DNA of 64,000 bases from Bacteroidota bacterium (GTDB lineage: Bacteria; Bacteroidota; Bacteroidia; UKL13-3), in NCBI GenBank assembly GCA_027487835.1, contig JAIYCU010000029.1, positions 62,001 to 126,000 on the forward strand. The letters are read 5' to 3'. The notes below the pieces were generated by a model, which did not search any database, was not told the DNA's origin, and worked only from the letters and a program-made list of their open reading frames with translations. The position numbers were made by a program, and so were the translations under genes. This document shows positions 1 to 10,000 of this stretch, piece by piece (position 1 is the stretch's first letter; each line of letters begins with the position of its first letter).

Positions 1-2478
1 TACAATGGCAACATCTTTACGCGTGTCTTTTTGTTGACGCTCTAGTAATTCATAATAAATTTTACCAGTACACATTAACACACGATTTACCTTTTTAGTC
101 TCGGTAAAATTATCGTCTATTAATTCTTGGAAATGTCCATTGGAAAAATCTTCTAATTTGCTCACACAGGCTGGATGGCGTAATAAGCTTTTAGGTGTCA
201 TTACTACTAAAGGCAACCTAATTTCTTTGTGTTTTAATTGTCTTCTTAAGGCATGGAAATAATTGGCAGGTGAAGTAATATTACATACTTGCATATTCCA
301 ATTAGCACATAACTGTAAAAATCTTTCTAACCTAGCTGATGAATGCTCAGGTCCTTGTCCTTCATACCCATGAGGCAACAAAAGGGTGAGGCCACTAAAG
401 GTTTTCCATTTGGTAGCCGCACTGGCAAGGTATTGGTCGATGATGATTTGTGCACCATTGGCAAAATCCCCAAACTGTGCTTCCCAAATGGTAAGGTCGT
501 TTGGCCTAACCATGCTAAAGCCATATTCAAAACCCAATACCGCATATTCACTCAATAAAGAGTTATAAAATTTTACGCTACCTTTATTTAAGGCACCAAG
601 GTTTTCGAAGATATTATAGTTTTTTTCTGAATCTTCTTGCTTGATAATGGCATGTCTATGGCTAAAGGTACCTCGTTCGCAGTCTTGCCCAGTCATGCGC
701 ACATTGTGCCCCTCTGCACTTAAACTAGCATAGGCTAAAAGCTCTCCCATGGCCCAATCGTAGTTATCATTATCAATCATGTTTTTACGGTCTTTAAACA
801 ACTTTTCAATTTTGTTAAAGGCCTTAAACCCTTCAGGGATATTGGTAAGAAGATGTGCTAATTCTAGGAATTCTTTTTGGCCAATTTTTGTGCCATCCGA
901 TTTTAGAAAATCATCTTGGTTGGCAGGTCTAAAACCATCCCATAAATTTTGAAGAAAATTCTTTGGTTTTGAAGGTTCAGCTCCCTTGGCACTTTCTAAT
1001 TTTTCTTGTAAGAGTTTTCTAAAAGAACTCTCCATTTCTTTTGCTAATTCCGCTTCAACACTTCCATTGGCCAATAATTTTTGGTAGTAGAGTTCTCTCG
1101 GATTGGCATGTGAGGCAATGGCTTTATATAATACAGGCTGTGTAAACCTAGGTTCATCCCCCTCGTTGTGTCCGTATTTTCTATACCCAAGTAAATCAAT
1201 AAATACATCACTCTTAAACTCCTGACGATATTCCATTGCCAATTTCACGGTAAATATTACCGCTTCCACATCATCGGCATTTACATGAAATACGGGGCAT
1301 AAAGTTGTTTTTGCAACATCTGTGCAATAGGTAGAAGTTCTTGCATCAATATAATTAGTTGTAAAACCAATTTGATTATTAGCCACAATATGAATGCAAC
1401 CACCCACATTATAGGCTTTTAAACCTGCCATTTGCAATACTTCATACACAATGCCTTGGCCCGCTACCGAGGCATCACCATGAATAAGGATGGGTGCAAT
1501 TTTATCCTGATTACTTTGGTGTTTAAATTCCATTTTTGCCCGTGTAATTCCTTTTACAACAGGGTTTACAGTTTCTAGGTGAGAAGGATTAGGACTTAAA
1601 TTTAAATGAACCTTTTTGCCATTACTAGTGGTAATATCTGAACTATACCCTAAATGATATTTAACATCACCCTCAAAAATACCTTCATCTTCGGCTGCTT
1701 TTCCTTCAAATTCTTTGAAAATATCTTCGTATGTTTTTCCTAAAATATTTGCTAAAACATTTAAACGCCCGCGGTGCGCCATCCCTAATACAAATTCTTC
1801 AACGCCTAAATCGGCACCATACTCTATTACCGAGTCTAAGGCTGGAATTAAAGTTTCTAATCCTTCTAAACTAAAACGTTTTTGGCCAACAAATTTTGTA
1901 TGCAAAAAATTCTCAAATACACTCGCTTGGTTCAGCTTAGAAAGTACATGTCTTTTTTGTTCAATAGAAAGTTGAGGTGTGTTTTTACTTCCTTCCATTT
2001 TCTTTTTAAGCCAAGACATTTTCTTAGGTTCGCGCACATACATAAATTCTGCGCCTATGCTCTGGCAATAGGTTTGCTCAAGCAAGGAAATAATATCTTT
2101 TAATTTGGCCGAACCAAGCCCTAGCTCAGTTCCAGCATTAAAAGTTTTTTCTAAATCGGCTTGGTTCAAACCGAAATTTTCTAATGCCAATGTTGGCTCA
2201 TATTTCCTGCGCTCACGCACTGGATTTGTTTTAGTAAATAAATGTCCTCTGCTTCTATATCCATCAATTAGGTTAAAAACATTTATTTCCTTTAACACAT
2301 CTTCAGAAACTGCTGTGCTTTGTTTTCCATTACCAAATCTTTGGTTGTAGCCAAAATCAAATCCTTCAAAGAATTTTTTCCATCCATAATCTACTGATTC
2401 TGGATCACGTAAGTATTGCTGGTGAAGCTGGTCAATGGCAGACACGTCTGCGTTGGATAGGTAAGAAAATTGGTCCAT
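1..2478 (-). CDS. sucA: 2-oxoglutarate dehydrogenase E1 component (partial, C-terminus off the window)
   Basis: Thiamine-diphosphate-dependent decarboxylase of the 2-oxoglutarate dehydrogenase complex (TCA cycle). I translated the minus strand from the ATG at 2478; 826 codons stay open to base 1. The ORF track omits it because no stop lies inside the window. The N-terminus MDQFSYLSNADV is typical. Family motifs in order are GMAHRGRLNVL, IHGDASVAGQG (thiamine-diphosphate region), a Mg/ThDP-site NNQIGFTT and GHNEGDEP. E. coli SucA is about 930 residues, so roughly the last 100 are missing. Its partner sucB would be expected beyond the left edge. A promoter-like TATCTTCGCGG lies 21 nt upstream of the start. 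Confidence 0.96.
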   Translation of the reverse strand, partial: MDQFSYLSNADVSAIDQLHQQYLRDPESVDYGWKKFFEGFDFGYNQRFGNGKQSTAVSEDVLKEINVFNLIDGYRSRGHLFTKTNPVRERRKYEPTLALENFGLNQADLEKTFNAGTELGLGSAKLKDIISLLEQTYCQSIGAEFMYVREPKKMSWLKKKMEGSKNTPQLSIEQKRHVLSKLNQASVFENFLHTKFVGQKRFSLEGLETLIPALDSVIEYGADLGVEEFVLGMAHRGRLNVLANILGKTYEDIFKEFEGKAAEDEGIFEGDVKYHLGYSSDITTSNGKKVHLNLSPNPSHLETVNPVVKGITRAKMEFKHQSNQDKIAPILIHGDASVAGQGIVYEVLQMAGLKAYNVGGCIHIVANNQIGFTTNYIDARTSTYCTDVAKTTLCPVFHVNADDVEAVIFTVKLAMEYRQEFKSDVFIDLLGYRKYGHNEGDEPRFTQPVLYKAIASHANPRELYYQKLLANGSVEAELAKEMESSFRKLLQEKLESAKGAEPSKPKNFLQNLWDGFRPANQDDFLKSDGTKIGQKEFLELAHLLTNIPEGFKAFNKIEKLFKDRKNMIDNDNYDWAMGELLAYASLSAEGHNVRMTGQDCERGTFSHRHAIIKQEDSEKNYNIFENLGALNKGSVKFYNSLLSEYAVLGFEYGFSMVRPNDLTIWEAQFGDFANGAQIIIDQYLASAATKWKTFSGLTLLLPHGYEGQGPEHSSARLERFLQLCANWNMQVCNITSPANYFHALRRQLKHKEIRLPLVVMTPKSLLRHPACVSKLEDFSNGHFQELIDDNFTETKKVNRVLMCTGKIYYELLERQQKDTRKDVAIV

Positions 2479-2499
2479 ACTGTATGTTCGGTAAACGAA

Positions 2500-2510
2500 C
2501 CGCGAAGATA
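2500..2510 (-). promoter_or_regulatory. Candidate -7 element of sucA (TATCTTCGCGG)
   Basis: Read on the minus strand, TATCTTCG resembles the Bacteroidota -7 box TANNTTTG with one mismatch. It ends 21 nt before the sucA ATG. No convincing TTTG -33 box is at the right spacing. The same 11-mer occurs at the same distance before glnA (24465-24475). Confidence 0.4.
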
Positions 2511-2558
2511 GAAAAATCGAGCATTTAAAGCAGGTTGTATAACAAATTAGCAATTATG

Positions 2559-3881
2559 TTAATTAGCTGAAAGCCAATCAATCAAATCTTTTGCCACATA
2601 ATCTGGGATATTCCCAATCATAAAATACTCTGAATAAGTTGATTCTGCACCCCCTGAATAAAATAAATGATTGAGCTTTGGATAATTTTTTATGGTAACA
2701 TTGGCTTGCTTTCCAAACTCTTTTCTCCAAGCTTCAAGGTTTTCTAAGTTCACTTGATAATCTCTGTCGCCATGCAAAATGAGAATGGGTATTTGTAGTT
2801 TTTTGGCTATTTCAACATGTGGATATTTATTCAACCAAATCCAGTAGGTGGCTTGTACTTCATAGGGCATTTTATAATGCTCGGTAAGTGGGTTTAGCTT
2901 TTTGTTCATGCTATACAATGCTTTTTCTTTTTGTTCCATAAACTCTCCTTTTTTGCTTGGGTTAACCTTCGCTAGGTAGTCGTATTGGTCCATCATCATT
3001 TGTTGCATGCGTTTGTAATTGGTGCCAAGCATTGCAATTCCTTTAACTTCTTTTCTTTCTTTAGCAATTAAGGGTAAGAGCATGCCGCCTTGGCCATGTC
3101 CCAAAAGGTAAACCCTAGTGGGGTCAACTTCTGGCAGGGTAAGCAAGGTATCCATGGCTTTATAGAGGTCATCTAAATATTCTTCTCTGCAAGTATAAGA
3201 TTCATAGGCGGCTTTAGCGGTTAACAATAAATTACCATAATGCAAAGAGCGTTTGTCGTATCTAAAGGTGCAATATCCATTACTTCCTATGGCACCTGCC
3301 AAGTCCCTATAGGGTCTGTTTTCACCATAACTTCCATCTCTATCGGTAGGTCCAGATTCTGGTAAAATAATAACCAAGGGATGCTTACCGGCTTGGGTAG
3401 GTGCGGTAAAAATGGCTGGGAGCTCGTAAATCCCATTATAAATTTTGAAGTTTCTTTCGGTGTATTTACTTACATCCACATAATCTGGTGAAACATACAC
3501 TTTATGGGCTTGCATAAAACTCAACATCAGAATTTTTCCTTCTGGGTTAAAGCCTAGGTTTAACACAAAGGGCAATGATTCAAAATTGAGTTTATAGCTA
3601 ATGAAATGTGAACCTTGATAATTGCTAAAGAATATGGGTCTTACGCTTTCCAATTTTCCATAAGTACCAATGAGCTCATTCCAATCGGCTTCAAAAGTGA
3701 TGGCATTATAGCTAAATAAATAATTGGTATCCCGGAGGTCACTAATTTTCTGAAATTGCGATGTGTTAAAATAAGACAATACTTGTTTGCCTAGGGAGTC
3801 CCCAATTTCAAAAGCAGACGATTGGGCAAAGCTTACTTTGCTTGAGGCAAGTAAAAGAAGGAGCCATAAGAATTTTCTCAT
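2559..3881 (-). CDS. Secreted alpha/beta-hydrolase-fold protein lacking the nucleophile serine
   Basis: 440 residues. A Sec signal peptide (MRKFLWLLLLLASSKVSFAQ) leads to a 100-residue N-terminal domain resembling DUF3887/NTF2-like regions of Bacteroidota hydrolases. An alpha/beta-hydrolase core follows from about residue 130, with an oxyanion-type LPESGPTDRDGS loop, an elbow, an acid in HGDRDYQV and a final histidine in NHLFYSGG. The elbow reads LLGHGQGGMLL, where the family has GHSxGG: the serine is glycine (codon GGC, one base from AGC). Activity is therefore doubtful. It could be a pseudo-enzyme with a binding role, or use another nucleophile. It is the last gene of the rfbA-led minus operon, 22 bp after the PHP phosphatase gene. 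Substrate unknown. Confidence 0.8.
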   Translation of the reverse strand: MRKFLWLLLLLASSKVSFAQSSAFEIGDSLGKQVLSYFNTSQFQKISDLRDTNYLFSYNAITFEADWNELIGTYGKLESVRPIFFSNYQGSHFISYKLNFESLPFVLNLGFNPEGKILMLSFMQAHKVYVSPDYVDVSKYTERNFKIYNGIYELPAIFTAPTQAGKHPLVIILPESGPTDRDGSYGENRPYRDLAGAIGSNGYCTFRYDKRSLHYGNLLLTAKAAYESYTCREEYLDDLYKAMDTLLTLPEVDPTRVYLLGHGQGGMLLPLIAKERKEVKGIAMLGTNYKRMQQMMMDQYDYLAKVNPSKKGEFMEQKEKALYSMNKKLNPLTEHYKMPYEVQATYWIWLNKYPHVEIAKKLQIPILILHGDRDYQVNLENLEAWRKEFGKQANVTIKNYPKLNHLFYSGGAESTYSEYFMIGNIPDYVAKDLIDWLSAN

Positions 3882-3903
3882 GACACAAATGTAAGTAGGG
3901 AGT

Positions 3904-4656
3904 TTATAAATAATTATTTAATAATGTGCCTTCACACACTTTTTGATACAGCTTATGCTGATACACCTCTTGAAGAAGGTCTTGGTGTCTTTTGTTATGG
4001 GTGTCTGAACCAATTAAATCAACCAAATTGTTATTTACCAAATAGCTTGCAGCTTCTTGCACTGGCTTAGAATAATAGCCTATGCAAGAGAGCATATTCA
4101 TTTGAAACAAGATGCCTTGGTCTTTTAAGGCATGAAAGCGATTGCGGTCGGCGTTATAATATAAATATCTTTCAGGATGTGCTAAAATGGGAGTATAGCC
4201 TGCAATTTGAAGTTCAAACAAGGCAGAGGCTAGGTTTCTTGGTTCATCCATAAAGGGCAATTCAACCAAAATATGTTTGCCATTTGGGCCAAAAGTGAGT
4301 AATTCACCTGAGGCAATTTTCTTTTCAAAGCCGTCGTCAATGAGGTATTCGGCGGCACAATCTAGTTCTAAATCGATATTTTTCTCTTTGAGCCTATTTC
4401 TTAATTCATCACGCAGGGGGAAAAGGTTTTCCTTGCTATTTTTATAGTAATCGCTCATGATATGCGGGGTAGTTATAACTTTACGCATACCTAATTTTGC
4501 AAAGTCTTCTAAGATCTCCAGACTTTGTTCAATGGTTTCACAGCCATCATCCACCCCAAAAATAAGGTGGGAGTGGAACTCTACTTTGATGGGATTAGAA
4601 AAAGATGCAGTGTCTGCACCTTTTTCCGACCCAAATAATTTGCTAAAGAATGACAA
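3904..4656 (-). CDS. CpsB/YwqE-type PHP-domain tyrosine-protein phosphatase
   Basis: 250 residues, the usual length for the CpsB/YwqE family of metal-dependent phosphatases that dephosphorylate bacterial tyrosine kinases controlling capsule or exopolysaccharide export. The PHP metal ligands are visible: EFHSHLIFGVDDG near residue 28, TTPHIM near 62, AHPERY near 160 and a terminal GSDTHN near 217. No signal peptide, so it is cytoplasmic. It starts 2 bp after the stop of the isomerase gene, so the two are very probably cotranscribed with rfbA. This supports a polysaccharide role. No matching Wzc-type kinase is visible in the window. The substrate protein is inferred, not seen. Confidence 0.86.
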   Translation of the reverse strand: MSFFSKLFGSEKGADTASFSNPIKVEFHSHLIFGVDDGCETIEQSLEILEDFAKLGMRKVITTPHIMSDYYKNSKENLFPLRDELRNRLKEKNIDLELDCAAEYLIDDGFEKKIASGELLTFGPNGKHILVELPFMDEPRNLASALFELQIAGYTPILAHPERYLYYNADRNRFHALKDQGILFQMNMLSCIGYYSKPVQEAASYLVNNNLVDLIGSDTHNKRHQDLLQEVYQHKLYQKVCEGTLLNNYL

Positions 4657-4658
4657 GG

Positions 4659-5636
4659 TTATACTTTTTCTAAAAATTCTTTTAACGAGCTGATGTTTGG
4701 AACGTTTAAGGAATCAACGCGCCTATGGTCTGCAACTAGTAAACTCAACCAATCTAACCTATGGATGGTTTGGTATACAGAAGCAAAGTTAAACTGTTCA
4801 ACACCCATTTCAATTACCTTGTGGTATTCTACTTCCAACAAGCCACTCAAGAATTCAAACCTTGAACCTACACGTGAGTTGCTATTAGAATTTAAGAAGA
4901 AAAATACGGTATCTAAGGTACCATAATAGCTTTCTATAACATTGTGGTTGTGCTCAGGCACTACATGCGTAAAACACTCATGTTTGGCATTTTCTTGCAC
5001 TTGTTGGGCAAAACGTGTAGCTACTGCCTCAAATTGCGCATCACTTAATACCACATATTTTGAGTTCACTTTTGTTTTGATGGCTTCAAAAACTTCTTCT
5101 GCATCATTTTGGTAAGGGTCGCAATTGTCGAATAAGCTGGAAACTTTTTTCATTTCTTCACGAGCATCTTTTCCTATAAGTTCTGCAAAAATTAGCACTA
5201 AGTAAGTTAATGAATATCCTAAAGCCATTCTAGGTTGAACACCAGGTTCTATGTAGTAGCTTTTTAAATTGTGCTCTTTAACCAAATTGCCTAATTTACC
5301 GCCACTGGTCAAAATCAACATATGGCTGCCTCTTTTCTTAACTTCTTCAAACATGGCTAAGGTTTCTTCTGTATTGCCACTGTATGAACCTAAAATTACT
5401 AAGGTTTTCTCATTTACATAAGCCGGTAAGGTGTAGTCTGCAATTACTTCTACAGGCAATGGAAATTCATCCATAAATAAGGTTTTAACAATGCGGCCAC
5501 CAATACCACTGCCTCCTAATCCTCCAATTAATATATTTGAGAATTGATTGGCGGCTAAGCCATGATTGCTAAAATTGTCAATGGCAAAATTAATTTGATA
5601 GCCAAATTTTCTTAATGCTTCGTGTTGCGGATTCAT
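4659..5636 (-). CDS. Bifunctional phosphoglucose/phosphomannose isomerase
   Basis: 325 residues with two sugar isomerase (SIS) subdomains. The N-terminal one contains GGLGGSGIGGRI (about residue 38) and SYSGNTEETL (about 85), which bind the sugar phosphate. The C-terminal one contains VPEHNHNVIESY, whose Glu and His match catalytic positions of the PGI/PMI family. The reaction is interconversion of fructose-6-phosphate with glucose-6-phosphate and mannose-6-phosphate, supplying hexose phosphates for nucleotide sugars. It follows rfbA by 25 bp on the same strand and precedes the PHP phosphatase by 2 bp, which fits a surface polysaccharide precursor operon. Whether both activities are retained cannot be told from sequence. 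Confidence 0.87.
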   Translation of the reverse strand: MNPQHEALRKFGYQINFAIDNFSNHGLAANQFSNILIGGLGGSGIGGRIVKTLFMDEFPLPVEVIADYTLPAYVNEKTLVILGSYSGNTEETLAMFEEVKKRGSHMLILTSGGKLGNLVKEHNLKSYYIEPGVQPRMALGYSLTYLVLIFAELIGKDAREEMKKVSSLFDNCDPYQNDAEEVFEAIKTKVNSKYVVLSDAQFEAVATRFAQQVQENAKHECFTHVVPEHNHNVIESYYGTLDTVFFFLNSNSNSRVGSRFEFLSGLLEVEYHKVIEMGVEQFNFASVYQTIHRLDWLSLLVADHRRVDSLNVPNISSLKEFLEKV

Positions 5637-5661
5637 AATTGTCTTTCCTGTATTTTTAAAA

Positions 5662-6528
5662 TTAATAATTATTTAACAAGCCTAATAAGTATTTTCCATA
5701 GCCACTTTTTAGGTATTTTTTTGCTTCTCTTTCTAGGCCTGCTCTGTCTAACCAACCCATGCGATAAGCAACTTCTTCAATGCAGCCTATTTTCCAACCT
5801 TGGCGCTCTTCTATTACTTGCACAAATTGGCCAGCTTGCATTAATGATTCAAAGGTGCCAGTATCCAACCAAGCAGTGCCTCTACGTAAAACGCCTACTT
5901 TTAATAAACCTCTTTCTAAATAGTACTTATTAATATCTGTAATTTCCAACTCTCCGCGAGGCGATGGTTTAATGTTTTTTGCTACTTCAACCACCGAGTT
6001 ATCATAGAAATACAGACCTGGTACTGCGTAATTCGATTTAGGTTTTTCAGGTTTTTCTTCGATGCTTAAAGCTTTCATATCCTGATCAAATTCCACCACC
6101 CCGTAGCGTTCTGGGTCGTTTACATGGTAGGCAAATACAACACCACCTTCTGGGTTGTTATTGCTTTGTAAGAGGTCGCTTAAGCCAGCACTATAAAAAA
6201 TATTATCCCCAAGAACTAGGGCAACTTTATCGTCTCCAATAAATTCTTCGCCAATGATAAATGCTTGTGCTAGTCCATCTGGTGAGGGTTGCACGGCATA
6301 TTCAAAACTGCAGCCTAATTGCGAGCCATCACCCAAAAGCTTAATAAACCCTTCTTGGTCGTGTGGTGTAGTAATGATTAAAATTTCGTTGATTCCTGCA
6401 AGCATCAAAGTGCTAAGCGGGTAGTAAATCATAGGTTTATCGTAAACTGGCATCAGTTGTTTACTCACCGCAATGGTAAGAGGATGCAGGCGTGTGCCGC
6501 TTCCTCCGGCTAAAATGATTCCTTTCAT
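5662..6528 (-). CDS. rfbA: Glucose-1-phosphate thymidylyltransferase
   Basis: 288 residues, full length for RfbA/RmlA. It makes dTDP-glucose from glucose-1-phosphate and dTTP, the first step to dTDP-rhamnose and related deoxysugars. Nucleotide-binding signature [11 protein letters not shown] at residues 8-18, then [17 protein letters not shown], the metal-site region VLGDNIFY and the sugar-site region [10 protein letters not shown]. It leads a four-gene minus-strand operon. A good promoter match lies just upstream (6548-6579). The next pathway enzyme, rfbB, is about 8 kb away beyond two WG-repeat genes; rfbC and rfbD are not in the window. Confidence 0.96.
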   Translation of the reverse strand: MKGIILAGGSGTRLHPLTIAVSKQLMPVYDKPMIYYPLSTLMLAGINEILIITTPHDQEGFIKLLGDGSQLGCSFEYAVQPSPDGLAQAFIIGEEFIGDDKVALVLGDNIFYSAGLSDLLQSNNNPEGGVVFAYHVNDPERYGVVEFDQDMKALSIEEKPEKPKSNYAVPGLYFYDNSVVEVAKNIKPSPRGELEITDINKYYLERGLLKVGVLRRGTAWLDTGTFESLMQAGQFVQVIEERQGWKIGCIEEVAYRMGWLDRAGLEREAKKYLKSGYGKYLLGLLNNY

Positions 6529-6547
6529 AATAGGTTAATCTAAGCGC

Positions 6548-6579
6548 GCAATATAGGTGTAATTCCTATTTTGCCCAAA
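6548..6579 (-). promoter_or_regulatory. Promoter of the rfbA operon (TTTG-N20-TATATTGC)
   Basis: On the minus strand TTTG (6579-6576) is followed after 20 nt by TATATTGC (6555-6548), close to the Bacteroidota consensus TTTG-N19-21-TANNTTTG. The box ends 19 nt before the rfbA ATG, giving a short leader. Seen in sequence; use as a promoter is inferred. Confidence 0.55.
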
Positions 6580-6775
6580 CGGAAATTGCCGATTGGCTTC
6601 TGGCAACTAGCAGGCATTTGCAATGGCGTTAGTGTTTAGGTTAACTTGTGAATTGGTTTAGTATTGGCTTAAAGGTAATTGTGTTTAGAACAGGATGAGT
6701 TAAGGATGAGGGCTAATTAGGTGAGTTTAGTCCTAAGACAATTAAGTGTATTACCTTAACTGTTTATATTCGAAA

Positions 6776-6804
6776 CAGCAATGATTATGTTAGAATCATT
6801 GCTG
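6776..6804. repeat. Perfect 11-bp inverted repeat (CAGCAATGATT / AATCATTGCTG)
   Basis: Arms at 6776-6786 and 6794-6804 with a 7-nt centre, ATGTTAG. No T-run follows on either strand, so an intrinsic terminator is unlikely. A protein-binding site or RNA hairpin in the leader of the WG-repeat operon is possible. Confidence 0.6.
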
Positions 6805-6921
6805 GGTATGCTTCAACCTATAATCGACTTACTTTGCCATAGCATCGATTTACCTTTACATTGAATTGGTTTACCTAGAAACAGAACCATTCCTAAAGTA
6901 CAGTACAAGTAATATAGTTAA

Positions 6922-6951
6922 CTGTCAGTTTTAATTGTAATTGTCTGACAG
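6922..6951. repeat. Inverted repeat CTGTCAG / CTGACAG upstream of the WG-repeat operon
   Basis: Seven-base arms at 6922-6928 and 6945-6951 flank an AT-rich 16-nt centre that contains AATTGTAATT. It lies 51 nt before the preferred ATG of the first WG-repeat gene, the right place for an operator or a leader hairpin. Confidence 0.45.
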
Positions 6952-7002
6952 AAAACTAAAAATTAACTTAAACACGTTATGTTAGCACTAAATCCCCTTT
7001 TT

Positions 7003-10000
7003 ATGAAACAGCTCTTTAGCTTTTGCATAGCCATCCTTGGCTATCATGCCCTTTTTGGACAAAATCAGCCTTTGGTTCAACCCGCCATAAAAATTAAAGG
7101 TAAAGTTGTTTCTGATATTTTAGTGCCAGGCCACGAGTATGTTTATTTGTTTACAAATTACGAGTCACACAATAAAGATTCTGCCCTTATACAATTTGAT
7201 AGCACCTTTGAATTTAATATTGCCAGATTTCCAATGCCATTGGCATTTTCTGTGTCCTATAAAAATAGCATTTCTTGTGCACTTTTACCTAAAATAGGGG
7301 AGATAAATCTGCAAGTTGTCAAACGAGTTCACACTTCGAAAGATGATAAGATAAAGGAGATTTCTCAAAATGACTATCATTATTACCACTTGGAAGACTT
7401 GGTAAAATTACCCATGACTTTGGTAGAAAACAAGAATTTTGCCTTGATCGATTCGGTTGATTTTAATAAGGATTTACAGCATTTGCTAGACTCGACCACC
7501 AATGTTTTAAGCATTTACCAAGATTCATTGCATCCTTTGGTGTATAAAGAGTTTGAACGTTGGCTAAATTTAAATGCGCAAGTAGCATACCTCGATTTTG
7601 CGCTATTGAAGAGGCTTCATCAAAAAGAGAAAATCTTTGATAGGGTGTCTATAGATTATACTAAAGCAGCTAGGCGTTTATTGTTAGACAGTAATCAATT
7701 GAGTTTTGCCAAATGGGCGCAGATGATGCTAAAGATTAGGGTAAAAGCCTTAGAAGCGATAGATTTTCAAACGTCTCGGTTCAACCCATTTGAATACCAA
7801 TGTGAACAAATTGACATGGAAGTTTTACGCAAGGCTTCCCCCCAATCAGATGGTTTAAACTGTAACTATGGTTTGGTGGGGGCGGTAGGTTTTTATTTAA
7901 TCGAAGACCAATACCAAACGGGTTGGCTCATCGCACCAAGATTCGAAAAATTGAGTTATTTTTCTAATAAGTATGCCATTGTGGTTTATAATGGCAGGGT
8001 AGGTGTGATAGACGCTTGCCAAAATTTTGCGGTTCAGCCAAATTACAGTGTTTTAAAAGAGTTTAAGGTTAGTAAATACGACTCTTTACCGCCTTTGTAC
8101 ATTTTTAGAGGCGCTAGAAACTATGGTTTATTAGACCATACGGGCAGGCAATTGTTAGAAGAAAACTATGATTATCTTTTTCAGTTAGATGCTTCAAGAT
8201 TGGCTTATCGCCCTATCAACGGAAATAAGTTTGGGATGATAGATACCAATGGAAAAATTCTTATGACACCTAGGTATGATATATTTTACTCGGGTAATAT
8301 GATGCCTGGTTATTTTAAAGTATCTAACCAACATTCGTTTCTAAAAGTGAAAAGGCGTTTGGATGATGCGCGTATTTTTAAACCGGCCGAGTTAATTGGC
8401 TTGATAGATTCGCTAGGGAAAGAAATTGTAAAGCCGGGTTGGAACGATTTTGATTATCGGATTACGTCATACGGCTTGGATGGCATTACTTGGATTGGGA
8501 AGAAGTATCATTTACTGAGCAGAACCCTTAGCACCAAGAAGTTTGGATACATTAGTAGCAATGGCTTTTTTATACTTAAACCTAATTATAAAAATATTTA
8601 TTCTGCTACCAAGAGTGACCAATATGTTTTTGCAAATAAGGGTAAGAAGGGCTATATTTATTTTCATCATCAGCCTAACAAAGCACCCCTAAAAGTAGAT
8701 TATTTATCGAGGCAGTTTCGCGGAAATGCAACTTTTAGAATGGATGATAAATGTTACCTGATAGATAGTGCTGGCAACTTTGAAAAATATGGCTCCTTTG
8801 ATTCGTTTCGATTAACGTTTGAAATTGAGAGTGACAAGAGCATGTTACTTTTGGAACGTTCAGGGAAATGGGGTTTGTTTTCAATGCAAAAAATGGATTG
8901 GGTGTTGACTCCTCAATGGGAAAGAATGAGTGCCAGTTGGAAAGGCTTTTATGCAGAAAAAGAGGGCAAGATGGGATTTATTGATGCAAGGAGTTTAAAA
9001 CAACCTATGGCTTATTATGATACCGTTTTTCAGCGTTCAATGGGTTATTATGAAGCGCGATTAGGCAATCAAAAAATTATTTTAGACAGCAATGGCAATA
9101 AGATTTTTGAAAGTGATGCAGATGCCATTTATCATTTGAATACAGGCTATTTTGGGGATGGTAATTTTGTGGTAAAAAGAGGCAAGCAATTATTTGCCAC
9201 CAATGGCCTACAAGAAACGCCTTTGGTTTCGGATAGGGTAAGTTTATATTATTTATTTAGAACTAGAAACGCGCTTGGAACATTGGTAAGCAAGAAGGGG
9301 TATATCTTAGGTTACAGCGATAGTAAAACCATTAATAACAGAATATATTACGAGGAAGGCCAGCAAAATCCTGATTTAGGAAATGGAAATTGGCTTATTT
9401 ATAACAATGGTTTTGAGATGGTGATTGATGAAGAAGCGAATGTTAAAATTCCCAATATTTATAGATCTATTGTGCCCTATATTTCTGTGTTTGGCAACTA
9501 TCAACAAGTGGCGAATTTTAATGTAAATTTTGAAGATTCAGTTAAGGAAAGAAGGTATGTGGTTAAAAGTCAAACCTTTTATCAAGGCTTATATGATGCC
9601 CAGTTTAATATGGTTTTAGATACCCTTTATTGGAGCATTAACTTTAGGAAAAATTTGGTAATGGCTAGCCTTAAAAAAGGGATGTATATTAAAGACTCAA
9701 ATTTTAAGGACATTACTTTTATTAAAAATGGAAGGTCTTCATCAGACCTTCAAGGTGATAGAGTTACAGTTAATTTTGATAATGGCAAAAAGGGAGTTTA
9801 TCACTTATCAAAAGGACGTATTTTAAGACCCAAGTTTGAGGAAATTTTTATGGAGTCAAATGGGATGATCCTAGCAGCTAAAAATTCTAATATTTACAAT
9901 CATCCTTTGGTTCAAATTTATAATGATAATGGGAAACGATTGTCTAGAAAACGGTATACTTTCAACAGTCAGGGTTTAGGAATTACTACCTTAACATTAA

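Larger units (their letters stand above)
6529..7002. other. Intergenic region between rfbA and the WG-repeat genes
   Basis: The only gap above 300 bp in the window. It separates two divergent transcription units. It holds the rfbA promoter at its left end, a perfect 11-bp inverted repeat at 6776-6804, and a 7-bp inverted repeat at 6922-6951. No open frame looks coding, and I see no tRNA or known riboswitch. The middle part (about 6600-6775) shows nothing I recognise. Confidence 0.6.

Noticed and set aside
327-2350. Several ORFs of 60-86 residues on both strands within the first 2.4 kb
   Set aside because: They are shadows of the partial sucA gene, whose minus-strand frame is open from 2478 to base 1 with clear family motifs.
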